From the NCBI RefSeq assembly GCF_901709675.1, contig NC_051101.1:6532501-6596500 (forward strand): a DNA stretch of 64,000 nucleotides. Reading direction: 5' to 3'. The notes under the pieces were generated by a model. The model saw nothing but the letters and a program-made list of their open reading frames with translations. It did no database searches and was not told where the DNA came from. This document shows positions 37,801-49,347 of the stretch, one piece after another. The translations under genes were made by a program, and so were the position numbers. Origin of the DNA: Syngnathus acus. Lineage: Eukaryota > Chordata > Actinopteri > Syngnathiformes > Syngnathidae. Every line of letters starts with the position of its first letter. Position 1 is the stretch's first letter.

Positions 37801-40800
37801 CATACATACACATGGTCCCCATACTCTCTGCATGCTAACATTATCACAGTGTGCAGATTGCTACCTGAGGGACAGTGGTACTGTAATGTAGCGCTGTCAC
37901 TGCCAATCGATTAGTCTATCGATTAATTCAATAATCTGATCAAATTAAATCAAATGAGACAGGCTCAAAACCAGCTGTTCAGAAAATGGATGGATCAATC
38001 AATCAATAGATGGATGGATGACAAAACGTGTTACCCCATTATTGTTTTTGAACCATTTTTTCCATTAATCAATATCAAATAGGAGGATTGATGTTAGGAG
38101 TACTACTTGCTATTCTTATTTAACCCTTTGAACTGATTCAGTTACTGCTTTGGTTATGTTTATCCAAAGTTAAAGCAGTTGTTTGCAAATGTCTTAATTG
38201 GGGTCATTTTAAATGAAACAATTATTTTGTATTTAAAATAGCTGTAATTTATTTTTATTATCGATTTATTTATCATTTTTGACACTTTGATTGTACTCAG
38301 CTCTGCTTTGCTCACATTTAGAGTCCAGGACAAATTTCCGTTTGCTTCTTATCTCACTTTTTTGTCACACCTGCACAATGTTGTCACAGAATACAATATT
38401 ATGCAATCATCTTTCAAAGATAATAATGATTACTTGATTTGGCAGTTTGATGATCAATCACGGTGGTTTTGCTTTGATATGTTAATCTTTTTGGTGATTA
38501 TGTTTTGTTTTTTAAATCGGGTATTAACATAAAAAAATAACTTAAGTATTCAAAAGTGTGAATGCTTGTCTCAACATTCAACTCTTTTCCAGAACATTTC
38601 TGTCGAGGTAATTTGATTGTGTGAAACGTCTGCTGAGTGTACAGCTTTTCATTTGATTTTGACTTTTATCCATCACCTGTCCATCGACAAATCATTCTTG
38701 TTTGGCAACCGTGTGCGGCTCATATATAATTTGTCATTACCACGATCGTTCTCTCACGTTTCCCAAAAGTTGCCCAGCTATTTTCTCCGTCAAACGGTTA
38801 GCCCGATCAAGAGCAGCTCGTGTCTCTATGACTCTTTGCTCACACACGGATGCGGACGAGGTCAGCCATGTGCTTGTACCACAGTGGAAGAGGAAAATAC
38901 CCTCTGGTGCAGGGGAAGTCCCACACGGCTTCATCCTCCACCTCATCCTGGGATGATTACACGCATGGGAAACGGGGCTTTAGACTTCCTTCAGCACTCA
39001 CACAAGTGCACGTATAGAAGCGCGCACACCACGGCTGAGAGAAAAGGGTACTCTACAAAAGAACCTCTAAATTCTAAATCCTTCACTTGTTCATAACTTA
39101 TAAGTTCATACTTCTTTTGCTCAAGTAGGCACATTGACTGCACTCACGCAGAGCTTCACTATTACAGCACCTAATTATAAAGCAGAGTACATTGCCAGCC
39201 AACACGAACTGCGGCGAGACGTGGATTTACAGAAGACATGAAACACGTTGGTTGGTAGCTGCTTTGGTTTGTCAGTGGGTTCGGAGAACACTTTGAAGCG
39301 GCCAGCAGTTCTCTGATGTTTCTTTCTTGTGTGCGTATTTCGAAGGTGGCCATTATACGAGTATGTCAAACTTCTAAGGTGTCACTTTTAGTTAAATGTT
39401 GTTGTCTAGTCTTTGCCTTTTAATGGACTGCTTGGAAATGTTACTGTCCAAAGCTTGGAAGCTCACTTGATCTTCTCCTTTTGTATCAGTTGATCATTTT
39501 TGTCAGTGTCGGCTAAATATCAGGAGCACATAAGATTTGGACCTGAATCTGGATCCTTTTTTTGTCTACAGTAAAGTTTCAAGTGAGCTGTCTCCAGAAG
39601 TGCTCCTCCTTGTGATGAGTGTTTCATTATTGTCTTTGAGAGGTAGAATGTCTCACTCGAAACTTTCCAAGACAGTGATGTGTCACAGCAGCGTTTTATG
39701 GCCAAGACAAATAACGAGTGAGGTCGGGAACAGACCGGTGGAAGCCTGAGCACGAATGGATGGAGAATGCAGCAGAAGTAGAAAAAAACGGACATGGCAG
39801 CGAGAAGAAGAAAAGCTGATGTTTGCTTTGATTTCTTTCTTTTTCCAAAGTATTTTCTGTAAATGTGGCCTTCCTCGGAGGTCTACTCTTAACCAATCAA
39901 CTTGGCCATTAACACTCTCTGAGGGCGAGATTGCTTTTCCGCTCCCACCTTTTCCCACCCTGCTTAACTCTGTTCTCATTTGCCCTGTTGCCGCTGAGTA
40001 CGATAATAAATAACCATCCCTCTACAGCCATCTCCTTTTCCATTTTGGCAGTCTTGCATCTGTTTAGGAAACACCGTTGACTCATCTTTTCTTCAACACC
40101 GTTTCTTAGCCAGTGTCCATCTCGCTGCCCTTCTTTTGTTATGAAACTATAGCTTTTTTTCACCCCTTTTCCCCATCTCTTACTGACCCCCCTGTTTGAA
40201 TCAACTGCTAATTGACAGCCAGTCATAACAACTCACCTTGCCTTTTCAGTTCCCTCCACCCTAACCGTCCGACTTCTCAAAGCACACTTAAATTGGCCCC
40301 TTGGAAACTCAATCTATTTGAGATCAGTAGCAGCTGAATTTGCTCGTTCTTCAATCGGTTTTGGCGAAATTGGCGTGAAAACTCCAGATTAAATCATCAG
40401 GGTTGGAATTCTGTTTGAGCAGACAGCATCTTTTCAGAGAGGCAACGGGCCCCCTGTGGTCTACTGTGAGATCGGGTGTCAACTCAGGTGAAGGGAGTGA
40501 GGAATGCCCTCTGCCTGCAGTAGAGAGGGAGGCCGAGACTCGAGTGACCAATAAAAGCAGGGCTATCCTGCAGAGACGTGTACACATACGGTGATGGACT
40601 TCAGTAGAAAAAACAACAGGGTGCCAAGCATGCCACGCCAATGTTCACATTTTGTCATCGCCTCAGCATTGGAACATTTGAGGCTAGAAAAGACCAAAAT
40701 CAACCAACACACAGGGCCTCCTGCTCAGCATGGAGTATTATACGTACTTCCGTTTTCATTTGCCTGCCACGTCCACTTTCCTCTCGAATAAAATGCGTCA

Positions 40801-43800
40801 CCATAGTCAACATGCTGAGAAATAAGCGCCACTTGGTCCCCTTCTGTGTTGTTGTTCTGTAGCTTCTCTCATTAAAACTGATGTGTGATTTGATTTTTCA
40901 GCTTTTTGTGCTGAGACATGCCACTGCTATGCTTGCATGTGATTAAGGTTTTCATTGCTTGTTTTGCCAGCTGAATATGTTTGGTTTTAGCGTCAAACCC
41001 TTCCTTAAAAAACAGTGATTATGAAAGATACTTTCCTCTCATCTTGAACTATCTCTATCAGTTCAGCCAGAATGCAATAAAATCAGAATGTTCTTTTTTT
41101 TTTTTTCTATTTTTCTAATCTTTGTGGTACATCTATCCCCCATAGAACAAAAACACCCCGCTATTGTTGATGAGGGAATGGTGGGGGTCTTACACAACTG
41201 CCCTTTGTGAACTTAACACAGAGTACATCACATGTTTTCTCCCCCAGTCCTAGGAACATATTCAGACAGTAATTAATCAGTGAGTACTTTTTTTTCCTTT
41301 CTCGTCATTTTGAGACATAAACAGGATTCCTGGACTCAATTTTTGTTTTTTAATATTCATACCACATTTTAAACTATTAATAGGTGTCTTCTAAGAGTCC
41401 GTCATCATCAGACCACACATCTTTGCTACCGTAAGCCACACTGGCTTATTTGAATCGTCCCCATCCCGCCTCATGCCACTGCTGTTTTCCCTTCTGAGGA
41501 ACACAATGTTATCTTGCAGCACTTACGGGAATTTCAGAAGAACCCTTCATGAACTAATGAAAAGCATCTCTCCTGTTTTTGAAGTCTCTCAAGTCTTTTC
41601 TTTTGTCAACCGCAAACTCATACTGAAGACAATGCATGGTGAAGTATCTTTTATTGTTTGTTTGTTGAAATCTTGATGCCAAAGCTAACGATGTTAAGTT
41701 AAAAGCATTACTAAATCTTCAATGACTTCTCCTATGAGCCAATATTGTAACCTAAGAATGTGTCCTTTCTGTTTCATTGCCTCTCTTTGTTTTCACCCTT
41801 AAATGTAAACTTGAGAAAAGAATTACAATGAGTCACTATGCCTTAAAATGTACTTTTTTTTTTTTTTACTATTACACATTGTTTTATAGGACGATGTCCA
41901 ATGTTGTGAGAGTTAGATGACAAAATCCTATCAGCTATTAGTAGGCATCTGCACGTCTTCCTTTGAGTGTCGTGGTTTGAATCATGGTTACGGGCTCACT
42001 GTAATGTGTATACATGGTCTCTCTGCTGAAATAGGCCGTATAGCTCACCCGTAACCCTAATGAGTTCAAGCAGTCTATCATCCATCTTAAAATGAATGAA
42101 TGGGTAGCTGCTAGTGGTTCCCTCGTTGAATGAGAAAGGAAGCAGATGAGGATGATTCTTTGCTTTGAAGTAAAGTCATTGTGTCCTAGTGCCATTGAAG
42201 AGAAACATGTTGACTTCATTCTGTGAATTGCAATCTTTCCCCACAATTCATTGTGTTTGACAAGCTTTGTGTGAGCTGTTATTGTAGTGTTTTTTGTTGC
42301 AAATTGACTTAATTTTTTAGTTCTGTTTTAGTTGCATGTGATTGTTGTTGTTTTTTTTACATCTAGGGATGCATAAATCTACATAGTTGGTATCATCTTA
42401 TAAATGCTTTTAATCTATTTTATTCCGTGACAGCAAAATTCTCCCACTATCTTTAGCTTGATAACTTATCTCCCAATTATATGTTTCTATTTGGATTGCT
42501 GTTTTATCAGCTTATACAGAGTGAAAATATGTTGGTGATAAGGACTATTCTGAAATAAGCTGTTGGCTAGACCTTATTCTAAATCACCTCCTGGGTTTAT
42601 ATTGGTACATCTGACGGGGATGCTGAAGCAATAAATCATCTGTGCTCTCAGGGTGGTGTCTGTCAGAGCTTTTAAATCATTCTTGATTGCTCAAGATCAA
42701 GAGTGGAGTGAGTTAGGAAGTTTGAGAGTCGCACTCAGTCAACCTGCTTTAGGCTGCTAAATGTCATTACTCTGCATGTAGCTCAGTTTTGTTGAGCAAC
42801 AGAAATCTGGGCTCTATTTGTAACAGCATATTTATAAGTAAACTAAGGCTGCACAAAGGCACAGGAGAGAAGCTGTTTTTGAAGTTTAAACAATTACAAA
42901 ACCAAGGCTGTGGCTGCCATGTGTCCTAAGAACCAGTTTTTTGTTAAGTAGCTTGTCGTTCTCCATTTGGACTGCATTAACTCTCGCTTTTGCCAATTTT
43001 TCTTTTCATCATCCATCCTTTATAACACTGCATCTTTGTGTTTGAGCCAGGGCTTTCCCAAACCTTAAGGCATTTGAAAACTGATCAAAATCATTGTTGA
43101 TTTCCCTTTCTGTTTTATTTATTTATTTGTACAGAACTAAAGACAGTGTCCAGTAGACATCCCTGAATGTGTAGTGAGCAGCAATTACTTTTTTTTAAGA
43201 AACCGTGGGTCTCTTTTGAGAATCAGTATTTCTAATTTTGATACCATACCCATAATAATCCCCCAAATATAGAAGTATTTTTCCATATGGGCAAATACAA
43301 ATAAATGTAATATTGCAATGTAGCAAAATGAGAAAATACCTAGTAATTAAAGTTAATTATAACAATTGAACCACAGGTTTTTAATCAACATCAAAACTCT
43401 GATTATGGTTCAAGTTTGTATACTCATTTTTGTTGAGCTCCAAAGTATTTTCTTTCCAGTCTTGGCTTTGCTTCCTCTTGAAAAGTGCTCCACCTGACCC
43501 AATGCATTTGGAATGTCCAGATGCATAAATTGTACTGTCATTAAGATTTTTCTTTTCCTTAAGTATGTCCCGTGCACCCCACCCCCACCCCTCCCCGCAC
43601 CCTGCATATTATTACATATCCAATCCTTCCTGAACAGATAAGATGGTGTTACCCTGCAAAATGTCAATGTAAAGTACATATAATATGATGTTGTCCCTGA
43701 TTTTCCTAAAAGATTTGTCATTAAACCCCAAGGAGTAAAACCACCCACCAGCATTACAGAGCGCAGGGAGCTTGTTAAAATGGCCCCTCTTGGCGCCCTG

Positions 43801-46800
43801 AGCTTTGGAGTATGCCATGTTTAAAGTACAGTTGACAGTCACACTGGAGCACTCAACATCTATTTCCAAGCTCCAAAGTCATGACCTTCTATTGCTACTT
43901 TGTTGTGGTTCACTTTAAGTGCATTGCAGGTTGCATTTGTTAGTGAAACAACGTTGAATGTATGAAATGGCTGCCTTTGATGCCTTTCTTTGCTTAGTGG
44001 CTGCCATGAATGCATACAGAGTGAGGTGACTTCACATTATAAATGTCTTCCACCCACTGTTTAGCACAAGAAAATGAAAGGTTGAATGAAAGTCTTTTTG
44101 GCATTTAGTAAAGTATTATTGTTATTATTTTTTGACCTATTTGAGTGTTTTCTACCTTGGGCACAAAAGAACAGAGGCCTGCTATCGGCTTTATGGTTCT
44201 GGTAAACAATGGCAAGTAGCGCAACAGGGGGGTGAACTTGTAAGGGCAGATGTAGTCAAGATACAGAAGTTGATTCTCATGCAGACGTCCTGCAAGCAAG
44301 TAGCTCAACTGTATTGTGCCGTCACAAAGATTTAGTAATATGATTTCCTATGATTTTATTGAGAATGTTGCTGTAGTCACTGGAGAACATGAGAAACCTC
44401 TGCCAAACATTAATTCAACAATAAATATTGAAAGGTAGCACGACATTCCAGACCACCTCCACTCAGTCTTGCATGTTATCATCGAAAGTGAATGTAATCT
44501 TCATGTTTTTGGATTGGAAAAAGTTATAACTAACCATACTGTATTTTCTTTTCTTTTAGCAGTTCGACTCAACCTTTATCTGTGTGCAGTTACCATAGGT
44601 TGTTGTCATTTCCAATCTAAAAACCTTTGACATTTTCATCATTCACATATTGGAGAAAATATGTATCGTACCATTAAGCTATTACAAGACTTATTATCCC
44701 GTTTTTGTTTTACTTCTTTCCCCCTTGCATGTTTGTTGCTTGTCCCCCTTGAACATAATCATTTAACCAATGAATCCACTCTCTTTCAATAAAAGAAGTT
44801 GGACTTCACTATGGATATATGGCTTCTAAATAGACCCATGTGAAATAACATTCACCTACAGTATGTCACTTATGCTAAATTTACCGTATTCATTTGAGAC
44901 CATATGGACTTTCCAACAAGTGAAAACCTCCAGAATTTCTTATTCCGTGATGGCTCAACCTGAATTGCAACCTACTTTTGATTCATCTGGAAACACTCAA
45001 GTTCATATGTGCTATTCAGATGTAAACCGTCTGTTGTCATATTGGACTAGCAAGCCAACACTGTAAACGGGTGGCATTTGGATGATGTGACATTTGCTTC
45101 CGCTTATTAGCCTTGTTCTAGCCAAGCTGTTCTGAGTTACACTGACAGAAATTGGGGTCACACAGATGCGCACTGATATGATTGGCACCTGGGAGACTCA
45201 TGGTTTCACACTTTGGGGATTATCCTCCATTTTCCAGGACGTTATGCCGAGAGACTGTGAGAAGCATGACATCATGATTGGCCAATGGATGTTGTGGGTT
45301 GCGTGTGTGTGTCATCGCACATTCACGTTCACGATCAACTCACAGTTCCAGAGAAAGATTACACTGGGACGTGGAAACTGTGTTTCAGTGCAGCTATTAT
45401 ATAATGTAATCGAAAGTAATGGCTGGAAAGGGGGATTTCAGATGGGAGCAGGCATGTAGCTGCAGTGCATGTTTGTATTTGAAATTTATTGCCTTCTGTC
45501 AGTGAATAAATTGGCGTAACGCTTAAATCTACAGCCTTCAGAGCCATACGTTGTTAATACCTGCTCCCCTTGTCTGTGTGTAATCATAAAGGTGTATAAC
45601 CAAGTCCAGAAATTCTGTGAGAAATCCAGCTGTGCGCTCTACTTGTTTTCATTATAGTAAAATTTATATTAAATCCTCGGTTTGTGAATGTGCTAATTGT
45701 GCACGCTTTGATTCAAACTCCAGTTTAAGCAACTGTATTTTCTCATTGTTTTTTTTTCCCCCCCTCTACCCCGCAATTGTGTTCCCCATTATCCCATATT
45801 CCACTTGTAAGCACATCTAAATATAGATCAAGAATTTGCTTAGGGGGCACTCTTTTGCGGTGGTGGTTATAGAGACGATTGGGTATTTGCCATAATTGTA
45901 AATGCATGTGTACAGCCTAAGCTCATGAAGAGAGACGGGGGAGTAAAAGGAGTGTTTTGCTTTTTTTCCCCCCAAACTCATGCTCTTTCCCAGCTGCTAC
46001 ACTTGGTTGTCCCTTCCAACAAAGGGTACTCATTAAGCAGACATTTAAACTGTGGTTGTTTTCTCCTCTTTACCTCCACAAAAGTCTTACCTGCTTAGCA
46101 AAACATTCTTGGAAATCAGCCCATACTCTTCATTTTTTAGCAAAACCTTACTTTTCTACAGAAATAGAAGTGCACATGCACATCCTGTCTACAATCAGCC
46201 TTGGGGGAAAAAAAAAAGGGATCTGACAGGGCCTATCCTGTGAAAGCCGGGCCTAAAAGAACAGAACAGGCAGGCGTGCCGCGGCGTTTTATATGGCTCT
46301 TGTTCTTAGCCTTTGATGACACTGTTTAGTTTAGGAAATATCTAATAAGTCAAGTATTCTGTCTAATGTGCTGCCAGTGGGTTTACTATTTGCTCAGAGG
46401 TCTTGAAACACTATCTCTGCCACGGCAATAATATACATTTAAAATTCCCATGGAGTGGGCGGGAGGGAGTGATGTAGAGTGCAAGGGGGGCAGCTGAGCG
46501 TACAGGCTGTAATAGCAACCATGTGCAAGTTGATCAGATGAGGGTACAATTGGATGCTCTGCACCTTGCATTCATTGGAAGCACTCCTTTCCAAAATAAT
46601 GTAAATGTAAAAATAGCAGTGGATAACTGAATACAAACACGTGTACTGATGTGATCTGAAAACACGGTGTGGTAGTTGGCCACTAACCTTTAGTTATGCA
46701 GGCCTTTATAAAAAAAACTGAACTATTAACGGGAGTTTATATTTCATTTAGTTTTTTTATTTCAATCATCAATTTAAGTAATACACAAATAATTGCTTGC

Positions 46801-47559
46801 TTGTCATTTTGGTTCTTTAAGAGCCATGTTTTGTCATTTAAACATGTCCATTTGTTCATTATCGTTCGGATCCCTGCAGTCTGGCCTCGAACCGTATCTT
46901 CTGGCTATGAAATCTTTTATAGCCAGTATGGTTGGAACTCTCAACATCTGGAGCCAAGCATACAATTTGGGTTGCTTTATGCCCGATACCACAGCCACTG
47001 CAAAAAACAATTGGATTTTAATAGAGTGAAGCCCTTCGTAAAAGATATCTTCAATATTTCAAAGTTACTCAATGATGTTGGAGACCACAAAAAAGATCCC
47101 ACAGCATGCCTTTAATGTTTCTGTGGCTATACGATGCTCTTTTTCATTGGTCAATTGGTCCATGGTTTTAATCAAGTCAGCTATTTGGTTTATGCCTCGT
47201 AAAGGATCAGAACACAATAACGCTCTGCAAAGATGAAAATGCTTCCATCTTTGTTCTTCCTTTCATTTATGCCAACCATTTATGCCAGTTTTTTCAAGTG
47301 TTTTGGTGTTTGTATTTGTAAAGTTTTCTACACCTTGATGTCAATCATTGTCATCTTTTCCTATGGTTTTTTTTTTTTAGCTGTCTGCGGATGTTAAAGT
47401 AACCATGATACATCCATCACCACACTATTGATCTTATCTAATCAGGCAATGGCATGTTGGTGTTCCAAGTGGTTGCAAATCCAATAATATAAGTGCAACA
47501 CAAGCAGTAGTAACTTGAGAATCAAATGTGGCCTTTGTTTTCTTTGTGCTTGTGTGCAG
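34841..47559 (+). other. VPS13B: Intron 10 (12.7 kb)
   Basis: GT-AG intron (gtatcg ... gtgtgcag). It holds CA/GATG-type simple repeats near 37795-38021 and poly-T and poly-pyrimidine tracts (for example about 41094-41110 and 45750-45765). A possible decayed element lies at about 37905-38275, with an ATCGATTA motif at both sides. Open frames of 100-160 codons at 38617, 46696 and elsewhere lack similarity or splice context. Family similarity joins E10 to E11 without an obvious gap, but this linker is variable, so a small extra exon cannot be excluded. Confidence 0.7.
37986..38021 (+). repeat. GATG/ATCA simple repeat
   Basis: Alternating gatgg and atca tetranucleotide units. A minor satellite. 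Confidence 0.8.
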
Positions 47560-47892
47560 ATGCGCAAACATGAGCAGAAGCAGAGCAGTCGAGGCTCCTT
47601 GACAGGCATCGACTCCTCTTCTCGTCACAGTGGGAACGGGCAGGACAGTGGCTTCGGTAGCGACAGCGCTCGCATCCGAATTGTCCAGATTGAGCAGCAA
47701 AGTGGGACCAGTCACCACTGCATAGCCAGGCCCTCCCAGAAGTCCACCATTACCAAAAACCTCAACTTTATTCCATTCGACATCTTTCTTACTGCTAGTA
47801 GGCTGTCTGTCATGGCCTATGAATGTTCGAATCCCCCACAGGTCCCCACTTCGTTAGACAGCACACAGGATAGGAAAGAGCCCATTGAAAAG
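47560..47892 (+). CDS. VPS13B: VPS13B exon E11 (residues 524-634), with DSGxxS motif
   Basis: This exon has 111 codons, phase 0 to phase 0, after gtgtgcag and before gtaaac. A basic start (MRKHEQKQSS) leads into a Ser/Gly-rich linker, then QDSGFGSDSARIRIVQIEQ, IARPSQKSTI and NLNFIPFDIFLTASRLSVMA. The Ser-rich loop with DSG.GSDS..IRIVQIEQ.SG and the NLNFIPFDIF.TASR block are clear VPS13B signatures. The exon ends in a charged tail (STQDRKEPIEK), less conserved in the family. DSGFGS (residues 552-557, 47644-47661) fits the DSGxxS phosphodegron pattern. The ATG at the exon start is not a start codon in context. Confidence 0.96.
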
Positions 47893-48677
47893 GTAAACAC
47901 AACAACTGTGACTTGGAAGCTCCTTCTGGTGTCTGTGGTCATATCCCGTCTGTCTATACGTGTGTGTGTGCGTTCGTGTGTGTGCCTGTGTTTAACATAA
48001 GTAAGCATTTGTTATGTAAACAAATAATGAAACTTACTCAAATTAGGGCTCACGTTTCTTTTTCATTATTGATTAATCTGTTGATTATTTTATTGATTAA
48101 TGGGGTTAAAAATGTGTTTTAATTTTCAAATCATCATTGAAAAACATTACTTTTTTCGAATCGACTGTGTAGAGAATGCACGAGTAAATAATGATTGTTT
48201 GTTTCGTAACATGTAAGAAAATTGGCAAGAACTTTGCCATTGTTTTCCAAATTCAAAGCAAATGTTTTATTTTGATTCAACACAAGAGTAATCAGTCCCA
48301 TTTCATGGAGGACTACAGAAACTATTTAAATATATTTTGTAGAGAAGAAATTCCGACCATCTGGACAATCTTAAATTAAAACACAATCTAAACAATTCAG
48401 CAATTAACAAATAATGGATTAATTTGATAATCATAATGCAGAAAGAATAGATATCAATGCAGCATGCCAGGATTGCAGTAAAATGATAACTGGGAATTTT
48501 ACGCATATTAATAATGCCTGTATTTGTTGAATGGGGAAAATATTTAATCTGACACCACTAATGCACAGTAAGAAATTTGTTAAATTATGTGTGGGCCTGT
48601 GAAAATAGTCACGGTATTTTCTTAATGTTTTAGTAAATTATCAAATAAATGTAGCAATCTGGTGACACCTTTTTCAG
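47893..48677 (+). other. VPS13B: Intron 11 (785 nt)
   Basis: GT-AG intron (gtaaac ... tttttcag). More than half of it is a degenerate interspersed repeat (48045-48432); it also has a TG-rich tract at about 47955-47990. Confidence 0.85.
48045..48432. mobile_element. Degenerate ATTAATC-type interspersed repeat
   Basis: One side has attgattaatctgttgatta and a second ttgattaatgg; the other has ggattaatttgataatca, an inverted counterpart. The body (ttttgattcaacacaagagt ... gaggactacagaaac ... gagaagaaattccgaccatc) resembles a widespread non-autonomous DNA-transposon-like repeat of fish with ATTAATCGATTA ends, recognised from memory. No coding capacity. Family assignment is uncertain. Confidence 0.6.
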
Positions 48678-49086
48678 GTCGGTAAGAGTGCTCTCAATCA
48701 GCCCGAGATTCTGCCTGAGCCACCTCCAGCCTCGACCTTGGTATCTCCAGACTCCGCTGCCCAGGTTACTCTGACAGACCTAACGGCTGAAGACATCCTC
48801 AACAGCAATGTCCCCCAGCCTGTCTCCCCGATGCTGAGAGGCAGTCTGCTCTCCCTAAACTCCCTGTCAACCCCCAGCCGCTCCTCAGCTCGCCAAGCGC
48901 TCGGGGTGACAGTTGTAAGGCAGCCCGGAAGAAGAGGGCCTGCTGACCAGGTGCTGGAACCGCTGCTCTACCTGCAGGTGATCCAACCTTCTGCTCTTCT
49001 CAGCTGCCACCATCGTAAGCAGAGAATGGAGTTCTCTGTGTTTGATGTCGCCTTAAAAGGAGTGGCTTCCGACTACAAGTGCCTAG
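48678..49086 (+). CDS. VPS13B: VPS13B exon E12 (residues 635-770 plus split codon 771)
   Basis: This 409-nt exon, the longest here, enters in phase 0 after cctttttcag and leaves in phase 1 before gtatga. The first third is a Pro/Ser-rich linker (LPEPPPASTLVSPD). Then come TLTDLTAEDILNSNV, a Ser-rich piece (LSTPSRSSARQALGVTVVRQ), PGRRGP, and the strands LEPLLYLQVIQPSALLSCHH and FDVALKGVASDYKCL. SSARQALG.T.VRQPGRRG, LLSCHHRKQR and LKGVASDYKC are strong VPS13B matches. The linker is expected to be disordered, the end to return to the groove fold. Confidence 0.96.
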
Positions 49087-49209
49087 GTATGAGAGAGCCA
49101 AACAACGCTTGCAATGTTGCTTGGCGTATAATGTTTTACCCCTAAAATAATTTGCTTTTGATGTTGTTTCCTTGCTTTTTAATATTTCCATTCATGTCGT
49201 CCTGTTCAG

Positions 49210-49347
49210 ACCAAGGAAAGACTTTGCCAGAGTCTTTGGATTACAATGTGTGCTGGCTCCAGACAGCAGCAGGCGAGGTGGACAGTGAAACAGGCATCCC
49301 TCCACCTCTGCTGTGCCTTCAGATTAAAGACTTCCTCAATGGACCTG
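49210..49347 (+). CDS. VPS13B: VPS13B exon E13 (residues 771-816 plus split codon 817)
   Basis: This 138-nt exon enters in phase 1 after cctgttcag and leaves in phase 1 before gtaggt, only 123 nt after E12. It encodes DQGKTLPESLDYNVCWLQTA, AGEVDSETGIPPPLLCLQIK and DFLNGP. GKTLPE.LDY..WLQT..GE.DS..GIPP....LQIKDFLNGP matches VPS13B closely. The final G joins CC of E14 to give Ala. Confidence 0.95.

Noticed and set aside
38617-39096. 159-codon open frame in intron 10, the longest purely intronic one on the + strand here
   Set aside because: Composition is mixed with no recognisable domain, no acceptor and donor placing it in VPS13B phase, and an overlapping second frame also open. Chance is the simplest reading.
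46696-47115. 139-codon open frame just before E11
   Set aside because: Hydrophobic, T-rich start and no similarity I can see. Not in phase with splice sites. Kept out of the annotation.
13054-47559. Search for the miR-599/miR-875 type hairpins known to lie within human VPS13B
   Set aside because: I looked for the mature sequences as I remember them on both strands and found only partial matches (for example ttgataaattgact near 25270) without a proper hairpin arm. Not supported by eye; a covariance or homology search would be needed.
47560-47562. ATG at the very start of E11 as an alternative translation start
   Set aside because: It falls immediately after a splice acceptor in a continuous frame; no promoter-like or 5' UTR features were seen.
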